Assembly: GCF_040932005.1 (NCBI RefSeq)
Contig: NZ_CP162414.1
Span: 1,019,501-1,083,500 of the forward strand
From: Aestuariibius sp. HNIBRBA575
Lineage (GTDB): Bacteria; Pseudomonadota; Alphaproteobacteria; Rhodobacterales; Rhodobacteraceae
Length of the DNA stretch: 64,000 nt
Reading direction: 5' to 3'
Shown: in pieces, positions 17,243-27,964 of the stretch
Numbering within the stretch: position 1 is the first letter of the stretch
Layout: every line of letters begins with the position of its first letter
Program-made: the position numbers and the translations under genes
Notes under the pieces: model-generated
Told to the model about the DNA's origin: nothing
The model's database searches: none
What the model saw: only the letters and a program-made list of their open reading frames with translations

Positions 17243-18187
17243 ATGGCCGACACACCGCGCAGTTTTCAGGAAATCATTTTGCGACTTCAGAATTACTGGA
17301 GCGAAATGGGCTGCGCTGTGCTGCAACCCTATGACATGGAGGTGGGCGCCGGTACGTTCCACCCCGCCACAACGCTGCGATCCCTGGGGTCGCGGTCATG
17401 GGCTGCGGCCTATGTGCAACCGTCACGCCGTCCCACCGATGGGCGGTATGGGGAAAACCCGAACCGGTTGCAGCATTATTACCAATATCAGGTGGTGATC
17501 AAACCCAGCCCGCCTAATTTGCAGGACCTGTATCTGGGATCATTACGCGCCATCGGCATTGATATGTCCAAACATGACATCAGATTTGTCGAAGACGATT
17601 GGGAAAGCCCAACTCTGGGCGCATGGGGACTGGGATGGGAAGTGTGGTGTGACGGCATGGAAGTCAGCCAATTCACCTATTTCCAACAGGTTGGCGGCCA
17701 TGATTGCCATCCTGTGACCGGTGAATTGACCTATGGTCTGGAACGTTTGGCGATGTATATCCTAAGCGCGGATCACGTGATGGACATGCCCTACAATGAT
17801 CCGGATGGGATCATTCCGTTGACTTATGGGGATGTGTTTCGCCAAACAGAGCAGGAATATTCCCGCTGGAACTTTGACGTGGCCAATACCGACGTGTTGC
17901 TAAAACAGTTCGAAGAGGCCGAGGCCGAATGCCAAACCATTCTGTCCCAAGAGGCGCTGGACCCCAAAACCGGCAAACGCATCATCATGGCGCATCCTGC
18001 CTATGATCAATGCATCAAGGCCAGCCATATGTTCAACTTGCTCGATGCGCGTGGGGTGATTTCGGTGACTGAACGTCAGAACTATATCGGACGGGTGCGC
18101 AATTTGGCCAAACTATGCGCTGATGCCTTTGTTCAGACCGAAGCAGGTGGAAATCTGGCCGTTGAACCCGCCGTGGACACACAATGA
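17243..18187 (+). CDS. glyQ: glycine--tRNA ligase alpha subunit
   Basis: A 314-residue alpha subunit of the alpha2-beta2 bacterial glycyl-tRNA synthetase, which activates glycine and charges tRNA-Gly. [38 protein letters not shown] and [19 protein letters not shown], then [19 protein letters not shown], are the class II catalytic blocks typical of GlyQ. The ATG at 17243 has GAGGG seven bases upstream. It overlaps the next gene by four bases, and glyS follows that gene directly, so the three form one operon. Confidence 0.97.
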   Translation: MADTPRSFQEIILRLQNYWSEMGCAVLQPYDMEVGAGTFHPATTLRSLGSRSWAAAYVQPSRRPTDGRYGENPNRLQHYYQYQVVIKPSPPNLQDLYLGSLRAIGIDMSKHDIRFVEDDWESPTLGAWGLGWEVWCDGMEVSQFTYFQQVGGHDCHPVTGELTYGLERLAMYILSADHVMDMPYNDPDGIIPLTYGDVFRQTEQEYSRWNFDVANTDVLLKQFEEAEAECQTILSQEALDPKTGKRIIMAHPAYDQCIKASHMFNLLDARGVISVTERQNYIGRVRNLAKLCADAFVQTEAGGNLAVEPAVDTQ

Positions 18188-18744
18188 AGGCCAAGATAGC
18201 GATAGGAGCCATCGTCATGTCTGCCGTGTTTGCAGGTGTCTTTTTGTACTACCTTCAGGTCTATGCCTATTACGAAGAGGTATCAGCGCCTCAGGTTGGA
18301 AATGTGCAACTCACATCGCTGATCACCGGCGAACCAGAAGAGATAATGTTCGAAAACTTCAAGGCGATTGACAGCGACTCTTCTCCGATCCGGTATCGGG
18401 CATGTTTTGACATCCCGATGTCGCAGGCCGCGTTGACCGAAGAATTCCTGACCTATGAGGCTGCAGAACCCAATCACGCTCCGGATTGGTTTGACTGTTT
18501 TGATGCGGCTGAAATTGGCGCGTTTTTGGAAACCGGGGATGCAATCGCGTTTCTGGGGCAGGAAAATATCAAATACGGCATTGATCGCATTGTTGCGGTG
18601 ATGCCTGATGGCCGGGCGTTTTCCTGGCATCAGATCAATACATGCGGCGAAGTGGTCTTTGACGGCCAGCCCGCACCCGAAAATTGCCCGACGCCCCCTG
18701 ATGCGTCGCAGCTTGAAACTGCTCTGCCCGAAGAGGGGAACTAA
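18184..18744 (+). CDS. membrane-anchored protein between glyQ and glyS (DUF6446-like)
   Basis: 186 residues. An N-terminal hydrophobic segment ([20 protein letters not shown]) is probably an uncleaved membrane anchor, with the remainder outside the cytoplasm. The exported part has [31 protein letters not shown] and [11 protein letters not shown], with four cysteines that could pair as disulfides. I associate this position inside the glycyl-tRNA synthetase operon with a Rhodobacterales family annotated DUF6446, from memory. No enzymatic motif is visible. It overlaps glyQ by ATGA and abuts glyS without a gap, so it is translated with them. Confidence 0.75.
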   Translation: MKAKIAIGAIVMSAVFAGVFLYYLQVYAYYEEVSAPQVGNVQLTSLITGEPEEIMFENFKAIDSDSSPIRYRACFDIPMSQAALTEEFLTYEAAEPNHAPDWFDCFDAAEIGAFLETGDAIAFLGQENIKYGIDRIVAVMPDGRAFSWHQINTCGEVVFDGQPAPENCPTPPDASQLETALPEEGN

Positions 18745-20976
18745 ATGCCGGATCTTCTGATTGAACTGTTTTCCGAAGAAATTCCCGCCCGTATGCAGGC
18801 CAAGGCCGCCGCGGATCTGAAAAAGCTGATCACAGATGGCTTGGTCGAGGCTGGCCTGACCTATGCCTCTGCGGCCAGTTTTTCGACACCGCGTCGTTTG
18901 ACCCTGACCATCGAAGGCCTGAGCAGCGAAAGCCCGGATACACGCGAAGAACGCAAAGGCCCCAAAGTCGGTGCACCAGACAAGGCATTGGAAGGCTTCC
19001 TTCGGGGGGCGGGCGTGCAAAAATCCGACCTTGTGGCGCGTGAAACGCCCAAAGGCGAAGTGTATTTTGCAATAATCGAACATAAAGGCCGACCCGCCGC
19101 GGACATAATCGCAGATGTTCTAGAAGCAACAATCCGCAACTTCCCTTGGCCAAAATCCATGCGCTGGGGGGCTGGTGCGTTGCGTTGGGTGCGACCGCTG
19201 CATTCGATCCTGTGCATTTTGACCGACGATACCGGCGCAAAAGTTGTTCCGATGGACGTGGATGGGATTGTTTCTGGCGACACCACGATGGGGCATCGTT
19301 TTCTATCTGAGGGCGCAATTCGTGTCACGTCATTCGATGATTACGAAGTAAAGTTAAAGCAGGCCAAGGTGGTGTTGCGCGCAGATGAACGCGCCGACGC
19401 AATTTGGCAGGATGCGTCCAATCAGGCTTTTGCGGTTGGGCTGGAACTGGTCGAAGACAAAGCTCTGCTGGCCGAAGTCGCTGGGCTGGTTGAATGGCCG
19501 GTCGTTCTGATGGGCGAAATTGGCGCCGATTTTCTGGCATTGCCACCAGAAGTTCTGACAACTTCGATGAAAGAACACCAAAAATTCTTTTCAGTTCGGG
19601 ACCCAAAATCAGGCCAGATCGTGCGATTTGTTACGGTTGCGAATGTTGAAACCTCTGACAATGGCGCCACTATTTTGGCCGGGAACCAAAAGGTTCTGGC
19701 GGCCCGTCTGGCGGATGCAAAATTCTTTTGGCAGAATGACTTACGTGTGGCAGAACAGGGCGCGCAGGGCTGGATCGACAGCCTTGAAAATGTGACCTTC
19801 CACAATCAATTGGGCAGTCAGGCCGCACGGATTGACCGTATTGCCGGGCTTGCGCAATCGCTGGCGCCGATTGCGGGTGCCGATGCAGATATTGCCGGAC
19901 AGGCGGCGCGTTGGGCCAAGGTCGATCTGAGCTCTGAAATGGTTTATGAATTCCCTGAGCTACAGGGGCTGATGGGCCGTTATTACGCCGGTCCGGCGGG
20001 GCATAACGACGATATCGCTGCGGCGGCACAGGAACATTACCAGCCCCTTGGCCCATCCGATGACGTGCCCACCGCGCCGGTATCCGTCAGCGTTGCATTG
20101 GCCGACAAACTGGACACGTTGACCGGGTTCTGGATCATCGATGAAAAGCCCACTGGCTCAAAGGATCCTTATGCGCTGCGCCGTGCGGCTCTTGGGGTTA
20201 TCCGTTTGATTTTGGACAATAAACTTCGTCTGCGTTTGGATCATTTCTTTGATCTTCAATTGCTCAAACACAAGATTGAGTTGAACCGCACCACCGCGAG
20301 TGCCCAAGACATTCTGGTGCTCGAAGATATCGCAACGGAAATCGCCAAACATGGTGTTTTCGGAGCGGCCTATCGCAGTGTCATTGATGCGCTGGACCGT
20401 CCTGAGGGCGACTTTGTTGAACTGGTGCAAAAGAAGGTGCCAGATGCCTCTGTCAGTTTGCTTGGCTTCTTTCATGATCGGTTGAAACAGCATTTGCGCG
20501 ACGAAGGCATCCGGCATGATGTGATCGACGCCTGTTTGGCGATGCCGGGCAATGATGATTTGCTGTTGTTGGTGAACCGAGCGTCAGCGTTGTCCGCGGT
20601 TCTGGCCACGGATGATGGGGAAAACCTGTTGCAGGGCTATAAACGCGCCAACAACATCCTGACCCAAGCCGAAGAAAAGGATGGTGTCGAATATTCCTAC
20701 GGTGCGGACGTGAAATATGCCGAAGATGACAGCGAAAAGGCCCTGTTTGCAGCGCTGGATCAGGCCGAAGCCACGATCGCCCCGGCCCTGGAATCTGAGG
20801 ATTTTGGTCAAGCCATGGCAGCAATGGCCAGCTTGCGCGCGCCGATTGATGCGTTTTTTGAGGCGGTTCAGGTCAATGCAGAAAGCCAGATTTTGCGTCG
20901 CAACCGGCTGAATTTGCTGAGCCGTATCCGGGGGATCTGTTTGTCGGTCGCTGATTTAAACCGAATCGAAGGCTGA
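18745..20976 (+). CDS. glyS: glycine--tRNA ligase beta subunit
   Basis: A 743-residue beta subunit, which binds tRNA-Gly and completes the alpha2-beta2 synthetase. LLIELFSEEIPARMQAKAA is the canonical N-terminus. KSMRWGAGALRWVRPLHSI, EFPELQGLMGRYYA and DPYALRRAALGVIRLIL are strongly conserved GlyS blocks, the last two from the HD-like region. A C-terminal anticodon-binding (DALR-like) domain follows, ending NRLNLLSRIRGICLSVADLN. Length is about 50 residues longer than E. coli GlyS (689), within the normal alphaproteobacterial range. Confidence 0.97.
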   Translation: MPDLLIELFSEEIPARMQAKAAADLKKLITDGLVEAGLTYASAASFSTPRRLTLTIEGLSSESPDTREERKGPKVGAPDKALEGFLRGAGVQKSDLVARETPKGEVYFAIIEHKGRPAADIIADVLEATIRNFPWPKSMRWGAGALRWVRPLHSILCILTDDTGAKVVPMDVDGIVSGDTTMGHRFLSEGAIRVTSFDDYEVKLKQAKVVLRADERADAIWQDASNQAFAVGLELVEDKALLAEVAGLVEWPVVLMGEIGADFLALPPEVLTTSMKEHQKFFSVRDPKSGQIVRFVTVANVETSDNGATILAGNQKVLAARLADAKFFWQNDLRVAEQGAQGWIDSLENVTFHNQLGSQAARIDRIAGLAQSLAPIAGADADIAGQAARWAKVDLSSEMVYEFPELQGLMGRYYAGPAGHNDDIAAAAQEHYQPLGPSDDVPTAPVSVSVALADKLDTLTGFWIIDEKPTGSKDPYALRRAALGVIRLILDNKLRLRLDHFFDLQLLKHKIELNRTTASAQDILVLEDIATEIAKHGVFGAAYRSVIDALDRPEGDFVELVQKKVPDASVSLLGFFHDRLKQHLRDEGIRHDVIDACLAMPGNDDLLLLVNRASALSAVLATDDGENLLQGYKRANNILTQAEEKDGVEYSYGADVKYAEDDSEKALFAALDQAEATIAPALESEDFGQAMAAMASLRAPIDAFFEAVQVNAESQILRRNRLNLLSRIRGICLSVADLNRIEG

Positions 20977-21061
20977 TCATTCGCGCAAAATTAACAGTTT
21001 CTTAACAGAAACCTTGCAGCGAATCGCTGGGGCCCTATGGTGCCTCTGAAAGGATGCTGCG

Positions 21062-23611
21062 TTGCAGAATGAAATTGCATATCCCGACACGACGTTGATT
21101 ACACCGTCTGTGCCGATGTCCGCCGCCATTCATGGTGGTCGTGCCAAATGCCTTCAGCGTTTGGTGCGGCTCGACTTGCCGGTACCGACAACGGTGGCCT
21201 TGTCCTTTGATGCGGTCAAAAAGATCGCCGAAGGTCTGATGCCGGATGTGACGGAAATTCTGGAACCTTTTGGGGATGCGCCGCTCTTATCTGTGCGCCC
21301 TAGCAGCCAAGACCCGGACTGGGGGGGACCCGGTGCGATTCTGAACATCGGCATGACGGATCAGTTGCATGCGAAAATGTGCAAAACCGTCGGAGAAGCG
21401 GCCGCAACGTCCCTGTATTTACGGTTCATTCAATCCTACGCCGTCGAAGTGGCGCATCTGGACCCGGACAGTTTTGATCTGCCCGAAACGCCAACCCACG
21501 AAGCGTTGGCATTGGCGTTAAAAGCCTATGAAGAGGAAATGGATGAGCCATTTCCACAGGATCCCGCCCGTCAGATTTCAGCGGTTTTGGCATCCATGGC
21601 ACGCGCATGGGAAGGCACAACCGCCAGATTGCTGCGCCAAGCCAGAGGGGCCCCTGCGGATGCGGGACTTGGGCTCGTGGTTCAGGCGATGGCATTGGGC
21701 GTCGGCAAAGGCGAAAGCGGATCAGGCGTCATCGAGTTTGTGAATGCAAACAATGGATTACATCAAATCACAGGGCGATATCTAAGCCAATCTCAGGGGC
21801 GCGAAGCGCTGACGGCTGAATCCGGTGCCCTATATCTGACCAAGGATCCTCGGGGGAAATCCCTCCAAGAGATCTGCCCAGAAGCCTTTGCGCAATTGCT
21901 GAAATTTGGCGGAATTTGCCGCAAAAGCCTGCGCGAAGAGATGCAGATCGAATTCACCCTCGAAGATGGCGTTCTGCGTATTTTGGACGCGGTGCTGGTC
22001 CAGCGCACGTCGCGCGCCAAGGTGCGGATCGCTGTTGCATTGGCTGAGGATGGCATCATTCCGCGCCAAGAAGCGATCATGCGCGTCGAACCTACAGCCC
22101 TGTCCGAATTGCTGCATCGTCAGGTCAACCCAGACGCGGACCGCGACCTGATTGTGCGCGGGATTGCTGCGTCGCCCGGTGCGGCCACAGGGCGGCTGGT
22201 ATTTACCGCCAATGACGCGCAGGCCTCGGCGGCGCGGGGCGAAGCCTGTGTGCTGGTGCGCCGTGAAACCACCCCCGAAGACATCCGTGGCATGCATGTC
22301 GCCCAAGCGGTTCTGACGTTGCGCGGCGGCGTGACCAGCCATGCGGCGGTGATTGGTCGCGGCATTGGTGTTCCCTGTGTTGTAGGCGCCTCTGATTTGG
22401 TGATTGATCGCAAAGCCAAGCAAATCGTCGCCCCTGATGGGCGCCGTTTTTCCGAAGGCGACACCGTCACAGTGGATGGCACCAGCGGTGATGTTCTGGC
22501 TGGGGAACCCCCGATGCTAGAGGCGGCATTGGACGGTGCGTTTAAAACGTTGCTCGATTGGGCGGATGATTATCGCGACATCGGTGTGCGCGCCAATGCC
22601 GATACGCCCGCAGATGCCCAGACGGCGCGCAACTTTGCGGCGCAGGGAATTGGGCTGTGTCGGACGGAACATATGTTCTTTGAACCGGGGCGTATGGCGG
22701 TGATGCGTGAAATGATTTTCGCCGACAGCCCAGAGGATCGCCGTGCTGTTCTGGATCGGCTGCTGCCGATGCAGCGTGCTGATTTCATTGAGTTGTTCGA
22801 AATCATGCAGGGCCAACCCGTCTGTATCCGGCTGTTTGATCCGCCGCTGCACGAATTCCTACCCTTTGACAAATCAGGGATGCGCGAACTGGCCGATGCG
22901 CTGGGCCTAACCATGAGCGACATTCAGTCCCGCGTCGAAGCGCTAGAAGAATACAACCCCATGTTGGGGATGCGCGGCGTGCGTTTGGGGGTCACGATCC
23001 CCGAAATCTACGAAATGCAGGCCCGCGCGATTTTCGAAGCCACAATCGAAGCCAGCCGAAACGGCGCCCCGGTGGTGCCCGAGGTGATGATTCCCTTGGT
23101 CAGTGCGATGAAAGAGGTCGAGTTGGTCAAAACCAATATCGACGGCATCGCGGCCAGTGTCGCCAACGAAACCGGAGAGGCGTTTGATTATCGGCTAGGG
23201 GTGATGGTTGAAACGCCACGCGCGGCATTGCGGGCAAATGACATTGCAGAACATTCGGCGTTTTTATCATTTGGCACCAATGATTTAACGCAAATGACCT
23301 ATGGGTTGTCACGCGACGATGCGGGGCGGTTTATGTCGGTCTATGTGCAGCAGGGCGTCTACGAAGAGGACCCGTTCCACACATTGGACGTCGAAGGCGT
23401 CGGGGAATTGCTGTCGATTGGCGCAGAACGTGCCCGCGAATCTGTGCCTGACATCACATTGTCGATCTGTGGCGAACATGGCGGAAGCCGCTCTGCGATC
23501 GATTTTTGCCGCTCAAAGGGATTCGATTATGTGTCCTGTTCGCCATTCCGGGTGCCTGTTGCGCGATTATCCGCGGCGCAGCTGGCTATTCGGGATCATG
23601 CGGCAATCTAG
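21062..23611 (+). CDS. pyruvate, phosphate dikinase-like PEP-utilizing enzyme
   Basis: 849 residues starting with TTG at 21062, preceded by AAAGGA. The C-terminal two-thirds is classical: the phosphohistidine loop LRGGVTSHAAVIGRG (His427), the barrel blocks GIGLCRTEHMFF and FLSFGTNDLTQMTYGLSRDD, and the Cys motif SICGEHGG ending FDYVSCSPFRVPVARL. The N-terminal nucleotide domain is degenerate. SVRPSSQDPDWGGPGAILNIG stands where PPDK has SVRS...MPGMMDT.LNLG, and GGRAKCLQRLVRLDLPVP replaces GGKGA.L.EM..LGLPVP. PPDK interconverts pyruvate and PEP. Whether this copy does so or is an ATP-domain-altered PEP enzyme is unclear. Confidence 0.8.
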   Translation: MQNEIAYPDTTLITPSVPMSAAIHGGRAKCLQRLVRLDLPVPTTVALSFDAVKKIAEGLMPDVTEILEPFGDAPLLSVRPSSQDPDWGGPGAILNIGMTDQLHAKMCKTVGEAAATSLYLRFIQSYAVEVAHLDPDSFDLPETPTHEALALALKAYEEEMDEPFPQDPARQISAVLASMARAWEGTTARLLRQARGAPADAGLGLVVQAMALGVGKGESGSGVIEFVNANNGLHQITGRYLSQSQGREALTAESGALYLTKDPRGKSLQEICPEAFAQLLKFGGICRKSLREEMQIEFTLEDGVLRILDAVLVQRTSRAKVRIAVALAEDGIIPRQEAIMRVEPTALSELLHRQVNPDADRDLIVRGIAASPGAATGRLVFTANDAQASAARGEACVLVRRETTPEDIRGMHVAQAVLTLRGGVTSHAAVIGRGIGVPCVVGASDLVIDRKAKQIVAPDGRRFSEGDTVTVDGTSGDVLAGEPPMLEAALDGAFKTLLDWADDYRDIGVRANADTPADAQTARNFAAQGIGLCRTEHMFFEPGRMAVMREMIFADSPEDRRAVLDRLLPMQRADFIELFEIMQGQPVCIRLFDPPLHEFLPFDKSGMRELADALGLTMSDIQSRVEALEEYNPMLGMRGVRLGVTIPEIYEMQARAIFEATIEASRNGAPVVPEVMIPLVSAMKEVELVKTNIDGIAASVANETGEAFDYRLGVMVETPRAALRANDIAEHSAFLSFGTNDLTQMTYGLSRDDAGRFMSVYVQQGVYEEDPFHTLDVEGVGELLSIGAERARESVPDITLSICGEHGGSRSAIDFCRSKGFDYVSCSPFRVPVARLSAAQLAIRDHAAI

Positions 23612-23764
23612 ATTTTGGGGCGACACAAGGGGGGAGGCCAACATCCTGTCGACGCCTCAATTTATCCGTGACATTTTCGTATCGCAAAGCCGGTTTGCGC
23701 CTCAAAGCCTATCTTTTAAGCAGATATTGCCGTAATTCGCCTTGGTCTGCATGAGGGCTTGCTC

Positions 23765-24463
23765 ATGACTTTGGTGGGATCGATGATGTTTAAACTGGTG
23801 GGAAAACGCGTTCAATTTATGATCGCTGCGATGGCAATTTTTGGATCAACCGGCACTGTACTGGCGAATGATTTGATGGCCGCGCGGCTTGAGGCTCTGT
23901 TGGGGTCTGAACGCGAAGCCATCGAGGTGATCCCATCTGCACGCCTGAGCGCGCTGACCGCGCCGCCACCCGCATCCGCGCGCAACATCGAAACGACCGT
24001 CAGCAATTTCGCCTATGACAACGCATTTTTGGCCACCCAGCCCGCCCCCAGTGGCAATGCCGAATGGCGCTGCCTGTCTGAGGCGCTTTATTTTGAGGCA
24101 CGCGGCGAAAGTGTGCGTGGCCTGTTTGCCGTGGGCGAAGTGATCTTGAACCGGGTCGATAGCAGCCGCTACCCCAATTCGATCTGCGGGGTGATCAATC
24201 AGGGCACGGGGCGCCAATTTGCCTGTCAGTTCACCTATACATGTGATGGCCGTCCGGAACATATCAACGAACCCGCCGCCTTTGTGCGCACAGGGCGCAT
24301 TGCCCGTCTGTTGATGGATGGGGCACCACGGGATCTGACCGAAGGCGCAACCCATTACCACACCCGCGCCGTCAGCCCGTCCTGGGCGCGTCGGTTCCCA
24401 CGCACCGCGACAATTGGCGTGCATCATTTTTACCGCCAGCCGGTTCGCACGGCGTCCAACTAA
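23765..24463 (+). CDS. cell wall hydrolase, SleB/Hydrolase_2 family
   Basis: About 232 residues; the ATG at 23765 follows GAGGGC. An N-terminal signal peptide ([17 protein letters not shown]) directs export. The C-terminal domain (~95-225) reads [39 protein letters not shown] and [15 protein letters not shown]. This matches the SleB cortex-lytic/Hydrolase_2 fold, in which the Glu of YFEARGE is the catalytic acid of a lytic transglycosylase-like enzyme. In a non-sporulating alphaproteobacterium the likely role is peptidoglycan remodelling. It stands alone. Confidence 0.87.
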   Translation: MTLVGSMMFKLVGKRVQFMIAAMAIFGSTGTVLANDLMAARLEALLGSEREAIEVIPSARLSALTAPPPASARNIETTVSNFAYDNAFLATQPAPSGNAEWRCLSEALYFEARGESVRGLFAVGEVILNRVDSSRYPNSICGVINQGTGRQFACQFTYTCDGRPEHINEPAAFVRTGRIARLLMDGAPRDLTEGATHYHTRAVSPSWARRFPRTATIGVHHFYRQPVRTASN

Positions 24464-24596
24464 GGCACATGACCCTTCATAGTCTCGGGCGGTTTTGATC
24501 CTGAAACCGCCTGTGACATAAATTGTCACACCAGATTGCTTGCCCGACCAGATTTGGGCGCGTATGTGAAATCACCACTCACAAAAGGCATCTGGC

Positions 24597-25526
24597 ATGA
24601 GCAATACCACCCGCACCGCGTTTGATCCCCTGCTTGAGCGGGCCAAATCCATGGCCAGTTCGCCCGCGCCGCTGGATCGCATTTCGCTGCGGGATTATGT
24701 GGTAGAGGTCGAAATTGGCGCGTTCCAGTTAGAACGCGATGTGATGCAGCGCGTTAAATTCAACGTGGTGGTCGAAGTGGGGGCTGTGACCGATCCGCTT
24801 GAGGATGATGTGGATCGCATTTTGTCCTATGACCGCGTGAGCGAAGCGATTGATGCCGAACTGGCTGCGGAACGTTTGAACCTGTTGGAAACATTGGCAG
24901 AAAACGTCGCGGATCGCATTCTATTGGAACCTCAGGCGCAACGTGTTTTTGTCCGGATCGAAAAGGTGGATCGCGGGCCTTATGCGCTGGGGGTGGAAAT
25001 TGTGCGTGACCGGGGGCATCTGCCAAATGTCACGTCCGCCGACCCATTGCCACGCCCGCGAATTGTGTCCCTGTCTCATGCCGCCATTGCGGCTGGGTAT
25101 TTGCCCAATTGGATAGATCAGTTGACTGCCAGCGACGACACGGCCTTGATCCTGATCGCGGGGCCGGTGGCCCAAAACCAGCCGCAGGTGTCCAATGAAA
25201 CCTCGCAAAAACGTATTGATCTGCTGGCTTATGACGTCAATGCTTGGGTGATTGCCGCGCAGGACGACAGATGCAAGGTGGTCGATAGCCGAACGGAGCT
25301 TGATTGGGCGATGCGCAACGGGCAAATCAGCGTTTGGGCCCCGTCCAAGATGGTTCTGGATGCGGTGGATGGCCCGGGCGACGTGCGCGATACAGATGCG
25401 ATCACCGCTTGGTTTGTTGATCTGATGGGCGCCAGCGCATTGATTTCAATCGGCAATCCCAATCTGACGTTGAAGGATGAAACCACCCCGAAAATATCCC
25501 ACCCCGTGCAAAAGGTGCTGTCATGA
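24597..25526 (+). CDS. folB: dihydroneopterin aldolase with extra C-terminal domain
   Basis: 309 residues, more than twice the ~120 of a plain FolB. Residues ~24-141 are the aldolase fold (DRISLRDYVVEVEIGAFQLE, LSYDRVSEAI, LLETLAENVADRIL, VRIEKVDRGP). It cleaves dihydroneopterin to 6-hydroxymethyl-dihydropterin and glycolaldehyde. Residues ~155-309 form a second domain (NAWVIAAQDDRCKVVDSRTE, VRDTDAITAWFVDLMGASAL). Its last block resembles the TSDSIAAWLA..LGA pattern of amino-acid-kinase-fold proteins, without a clear ATP loop. It overlaps folP by ATGA, so folB-folP-glmM form one operon. Confidence 0.85.
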   Translation: MSNTTRTAFDPLLERAKSMASSPAPLDRISLRDYVVEVEIGAFQLERDVMQRVKFNVVVEVGAVTDPLEDDVDRILSYDRVSEAIDAELAAERLNLLETLAENVADRILLEPQAQRVFVRIEKVDRGPYALGVEIVRDRGHLPNVTSADPLPRPRIVSLSHAAIAAGYLPNWIDQLTASDDTALILIAGPVAQNQPQVSNETSQKRIDLLAYDVNAWVIAAQDDRCKVVDSRTELDWAMRNGQISVWAPSKMVLDAVDGPGDVRDTDAITAWFVDLMGASALISIGNPNLTLKDETTPKISHPVQKVLS

Positions 25527-26560
25527 CCCAACCCAGCGCGACATTGACCTATCCATTGGCCATTGCGTCGACCGGATCGGTGGGGGGCGGAGCGGATCAG
25601 AGCTTGGCCGGGAATTCCTATGTTGGGTTTGACATGGTCACCGATCTGGCGGGCGATCCAGATGAATTGTTTTTACCAGAGGATCTGAGCGCGGACCTTT
25701 TGACTAAACTAACGCAGCCGCGTGCCGATATCTGTGGGCTATCCATGGATCGCCCGCGGATCATGGGGATTTTGAACGTAACCCCCGACAGTTTTTCTGA
25801 CGGGGGGGATCACGATGATCTAAGCGATGCAATTGCCCGCGCGCAGGATTTGTCGCGCCATGCGGACATCATTGATATTGGTGGTGAATCCACTCGTCCC
25901 GGTGCAAAAACTGTTGATACCAAAGAAGAAATTCAGCGTACGGCCCCAGTGATCCATGCCATTCGCAACGCTGGGATCACCACGCCGATTTCAATCGATA
26001 CCCGCAAAGCCGACGTTGCGCAGGCCGCATTGGATGCAGGCGCGGACATGATCAATGACGTGTCGGCCCTAAGCTTTGATCCGGAAATCGGACGGGTTGC
26101 GGCGCGTGCGGATGTACCGATCTGTTTGATGCATGCCCAGGGCGACCCGGCAACAATGCAGAAAAACCCTTACTATTCCAATGTTGTAACCGATGTTTAC
26201 GACTATCTCGGCGCGCGTATCAACGCAGCACTTGAGATGGGGATCAAACCCGAACGGATCATCACCGATCCGGGCATCGGGTTTGGTAAGACGGTGCAAC
26301 ATAACTTGAATCTGCTTCGGCATTTATCCCTGTATCATGCGCTTGGATGTCCAATCCTGCTGGGCGCGTCGCGAAAACGGTTCATCGGAACCCTGTCGCA
26401 GACGCCAGATGCCAAAGATCGGATGCCGGGGTCGGTGGCTGTTGCTCTTTTTGCAGCACGCCAAGGCGCGCAGATTTTGCGCGTTCATGATATAACAGAA
26501 ACCAGACAGGCTTTGACGCTTGAACTGGCCATAAACGCGGACAAGAACGAGGACGAGTAA
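25523..26560 (+). CDS. folP: dihydropteroate synthase
   Basis: 345 residues. It condenses hydroxymethyl-dihydropterin pyrophosphate with p-aminobenzoate and is the target of sulfonamides. The enzyme core starts at ~75 with [53 protein letters not shown] and [14 protein letters not shown] complete the pterin- and pAB-binding sites. The first ~70 residues are an extension not present in E. coli FolP. The start overlaps the folB stop, and the stop overlaps the glmM start (TAATG). Confidence 0.95.
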   Translation: MTQPSATLTYPLAIASTGSVGGGADQSLAGNSYVGFDMVTDLAGDPDELFLPEDLSADLLTKLTQPRADICGLSMDRPRIMGILNVTPDSFSDGGDHDDLSDAIARAQDLSRHADIIDIGGESTRPGAKTVDTKEEIQRTAPVIHAIRNAGITTPISIDTRKADVAQAALDAGADMINDVSALSFDPEIGRVAARADVPICLMHAQGDPATMQKNPYYSNVVTDVYDYLGARINAALEMGIKPERIITDPGIGFGKTVQHNLNLLRHLSLYHALGCPILLGASRKRFIGTLSQTPDAKDRMPGSVAVALFAARQGAQILRVHDITETRQALTLELAINADKNEDE

Positions 26561-27912
26561 TGCGCAAATTTTTTGGAACAGATGGCGTGCGTGGACGGGC
26601 CAATACCTATCCTATGACAGCGGATTTGGCGCTGAAATTGGGGGCCGCGGCGGGGCGCTATTTCCGCAATGACGGGTCCAACGGCCACCGGGTTGTGATC
26701 GGCAAAGACACGCGATTGTCGGGGTATATGTTTGAAAACGCGCTGACCGCCGGGTTGACCAGCACCGGCATGAACGTGCTGCTGCTGGGGCCGGTTCCGA
26801 CGCCGGCAGTTGGGTTATTGACCACATCAATGCGGGCCGATCTGGGCATCATGATTTCCGCCAGCCACAACCCGCATTACGACAACGGGATCAAATTTTT
26901 TGGCCCCGACGGGTTCAAATTATCTGACGAAGCCGAAGAAGACATCGAAGCCATTTTGGAAACTGAAATCGATCCGGCGCAGGCCATGAATATCGGCCGT
27001 GCCAAGCGGATTGATGATGGACGGTTTCGCTATGCTGAACGGGTGAAATCGACCTTTCCGGGCACAAAACGGCTGGATGGGTTAAAGGTTGTGATCGATT
27101 GCGCCAATGGGGCGGCCTACAAAGTGGCCCCCGAAGTTCTGTGGGAACTGGGCGCAGAGGTCATTCCCGTCGGAACCAACCCAAACGGTTATAATATCAA
27201 CGAAAATTGTGGCTCAACCAGCCCTCAGACCGCCGCCGAAGCGATCGTAAGCCACGGGGCGGATGTGGGGATTTGTCTGGATGGTGACGCCGATCGTGTG
27301 ATGATTTTGGACGAAAACGGTCAGGTTGCCGACGGTGATCAGCTGATGGCGTTGATGGCAGGACGCTGGGCCGATCAGGGCAAATTGGCAGGCGGCACCT
27401 TGGTGGCGACGGTGATGTCCAATCTGGGGTTGGAACGGTATCTGGATGGCCGTGGGCTGCGTCTGGAACGCACCAATGTTGGCGATCGTTACGTCGTCGA
27501 AGCCATGCGCGCCGGGGGCTATAATCTGGGCGGCGAGCAATCCGGTCACATCGTGATGACCGATTATGCAACCACCGGTGATGGCCTGTTGGCAGGGCTG
27601 CAATTCCTGTCTGCGATGATCGAAGCGGACAAACCCGCATCGGCATTGACCCGCAGCTTTGAAACCGTGCCGCAAATGTTGAAAAATGTCCGCTATGATG
27701 CCGGGGTCACGCCGCTTGATGCCCAAAACGTCAAAGCGGCCATCGCCCAAGCAGAGGCGGATTTGATCGGCAAAGGGCGGCTTTTGATCCGCAAATCGGG
27801 CACCGAACCGTTGATCCGGGTGATGGCCGAATGCGAAGACGAAACCCTGTTGGCCCGCGTTGTTGACAGCATTGTTAGCGAAGTAGAAACCGTGGCGACG
27901 CAACTCGCTTGA
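26560..27912 (+). CDS. glmM: phosphoglucosamine mutase
   Basis: 450 residues. It converts glucosamine-6-phosphate to glucosamine-1-phosphate for UDP-GlcNAc synthesis. [18 protein letters not shown] is the N-terminal signature. The phosphoserine loop [20 protein letters not shown] places Ser102 at the position known in E. coli GlmM. The Mg-binding loop is DGDADRVM, and [12 protein letters not shown] binds the sugar phosphate. It is the third gene of the folB-folP-glmM operon; a folP-glmM pairing is widespread in proteobacteria. Confidence 0.96.
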   Translation: MRKFFGTDGVRGRANTYPMTADLALKLGAAAGRYFRNDGSNGHRVVIGKDTRLSGYMFENALTAGLTSTGMNVLLLGPVPTPAVGLLTTSMRADLGIMISASHNPHYDNGIKFFGPDGFKLSDEAEEDIEAILETEIDPAQAMNIGRAKRIDDGRFRYAERVKSTFPGTKRLDGLKVVIDCANGAAYKVAPEVLWELGAEVIPVGTNPNGYNINENCGSTSPQTAAEAIVSHGADVGICLDGDADRVMILDENGQVADGDQLMALMAGRWADQGKLAGGTLVATVMSNLGLERYLDGRGLRLERTNVGDRYVVEAMRAGGYNLGGEQSGHIVMTDYATTGDGLLAGLQFLSAMIEADKPASALTRSFETVPQMLKNVRYDAGVTPLDAQNVKAAIAQAEADLIGKGRLLIRKSGTEPLIRVMAECEDETLLARVVDSIVSEVETVATQLA

Positions 27913-27964
27913 CGAACCAGAGTGCGCATGTTGATCATGGCCTCAGCTGTCAAACGAGGTTTTT

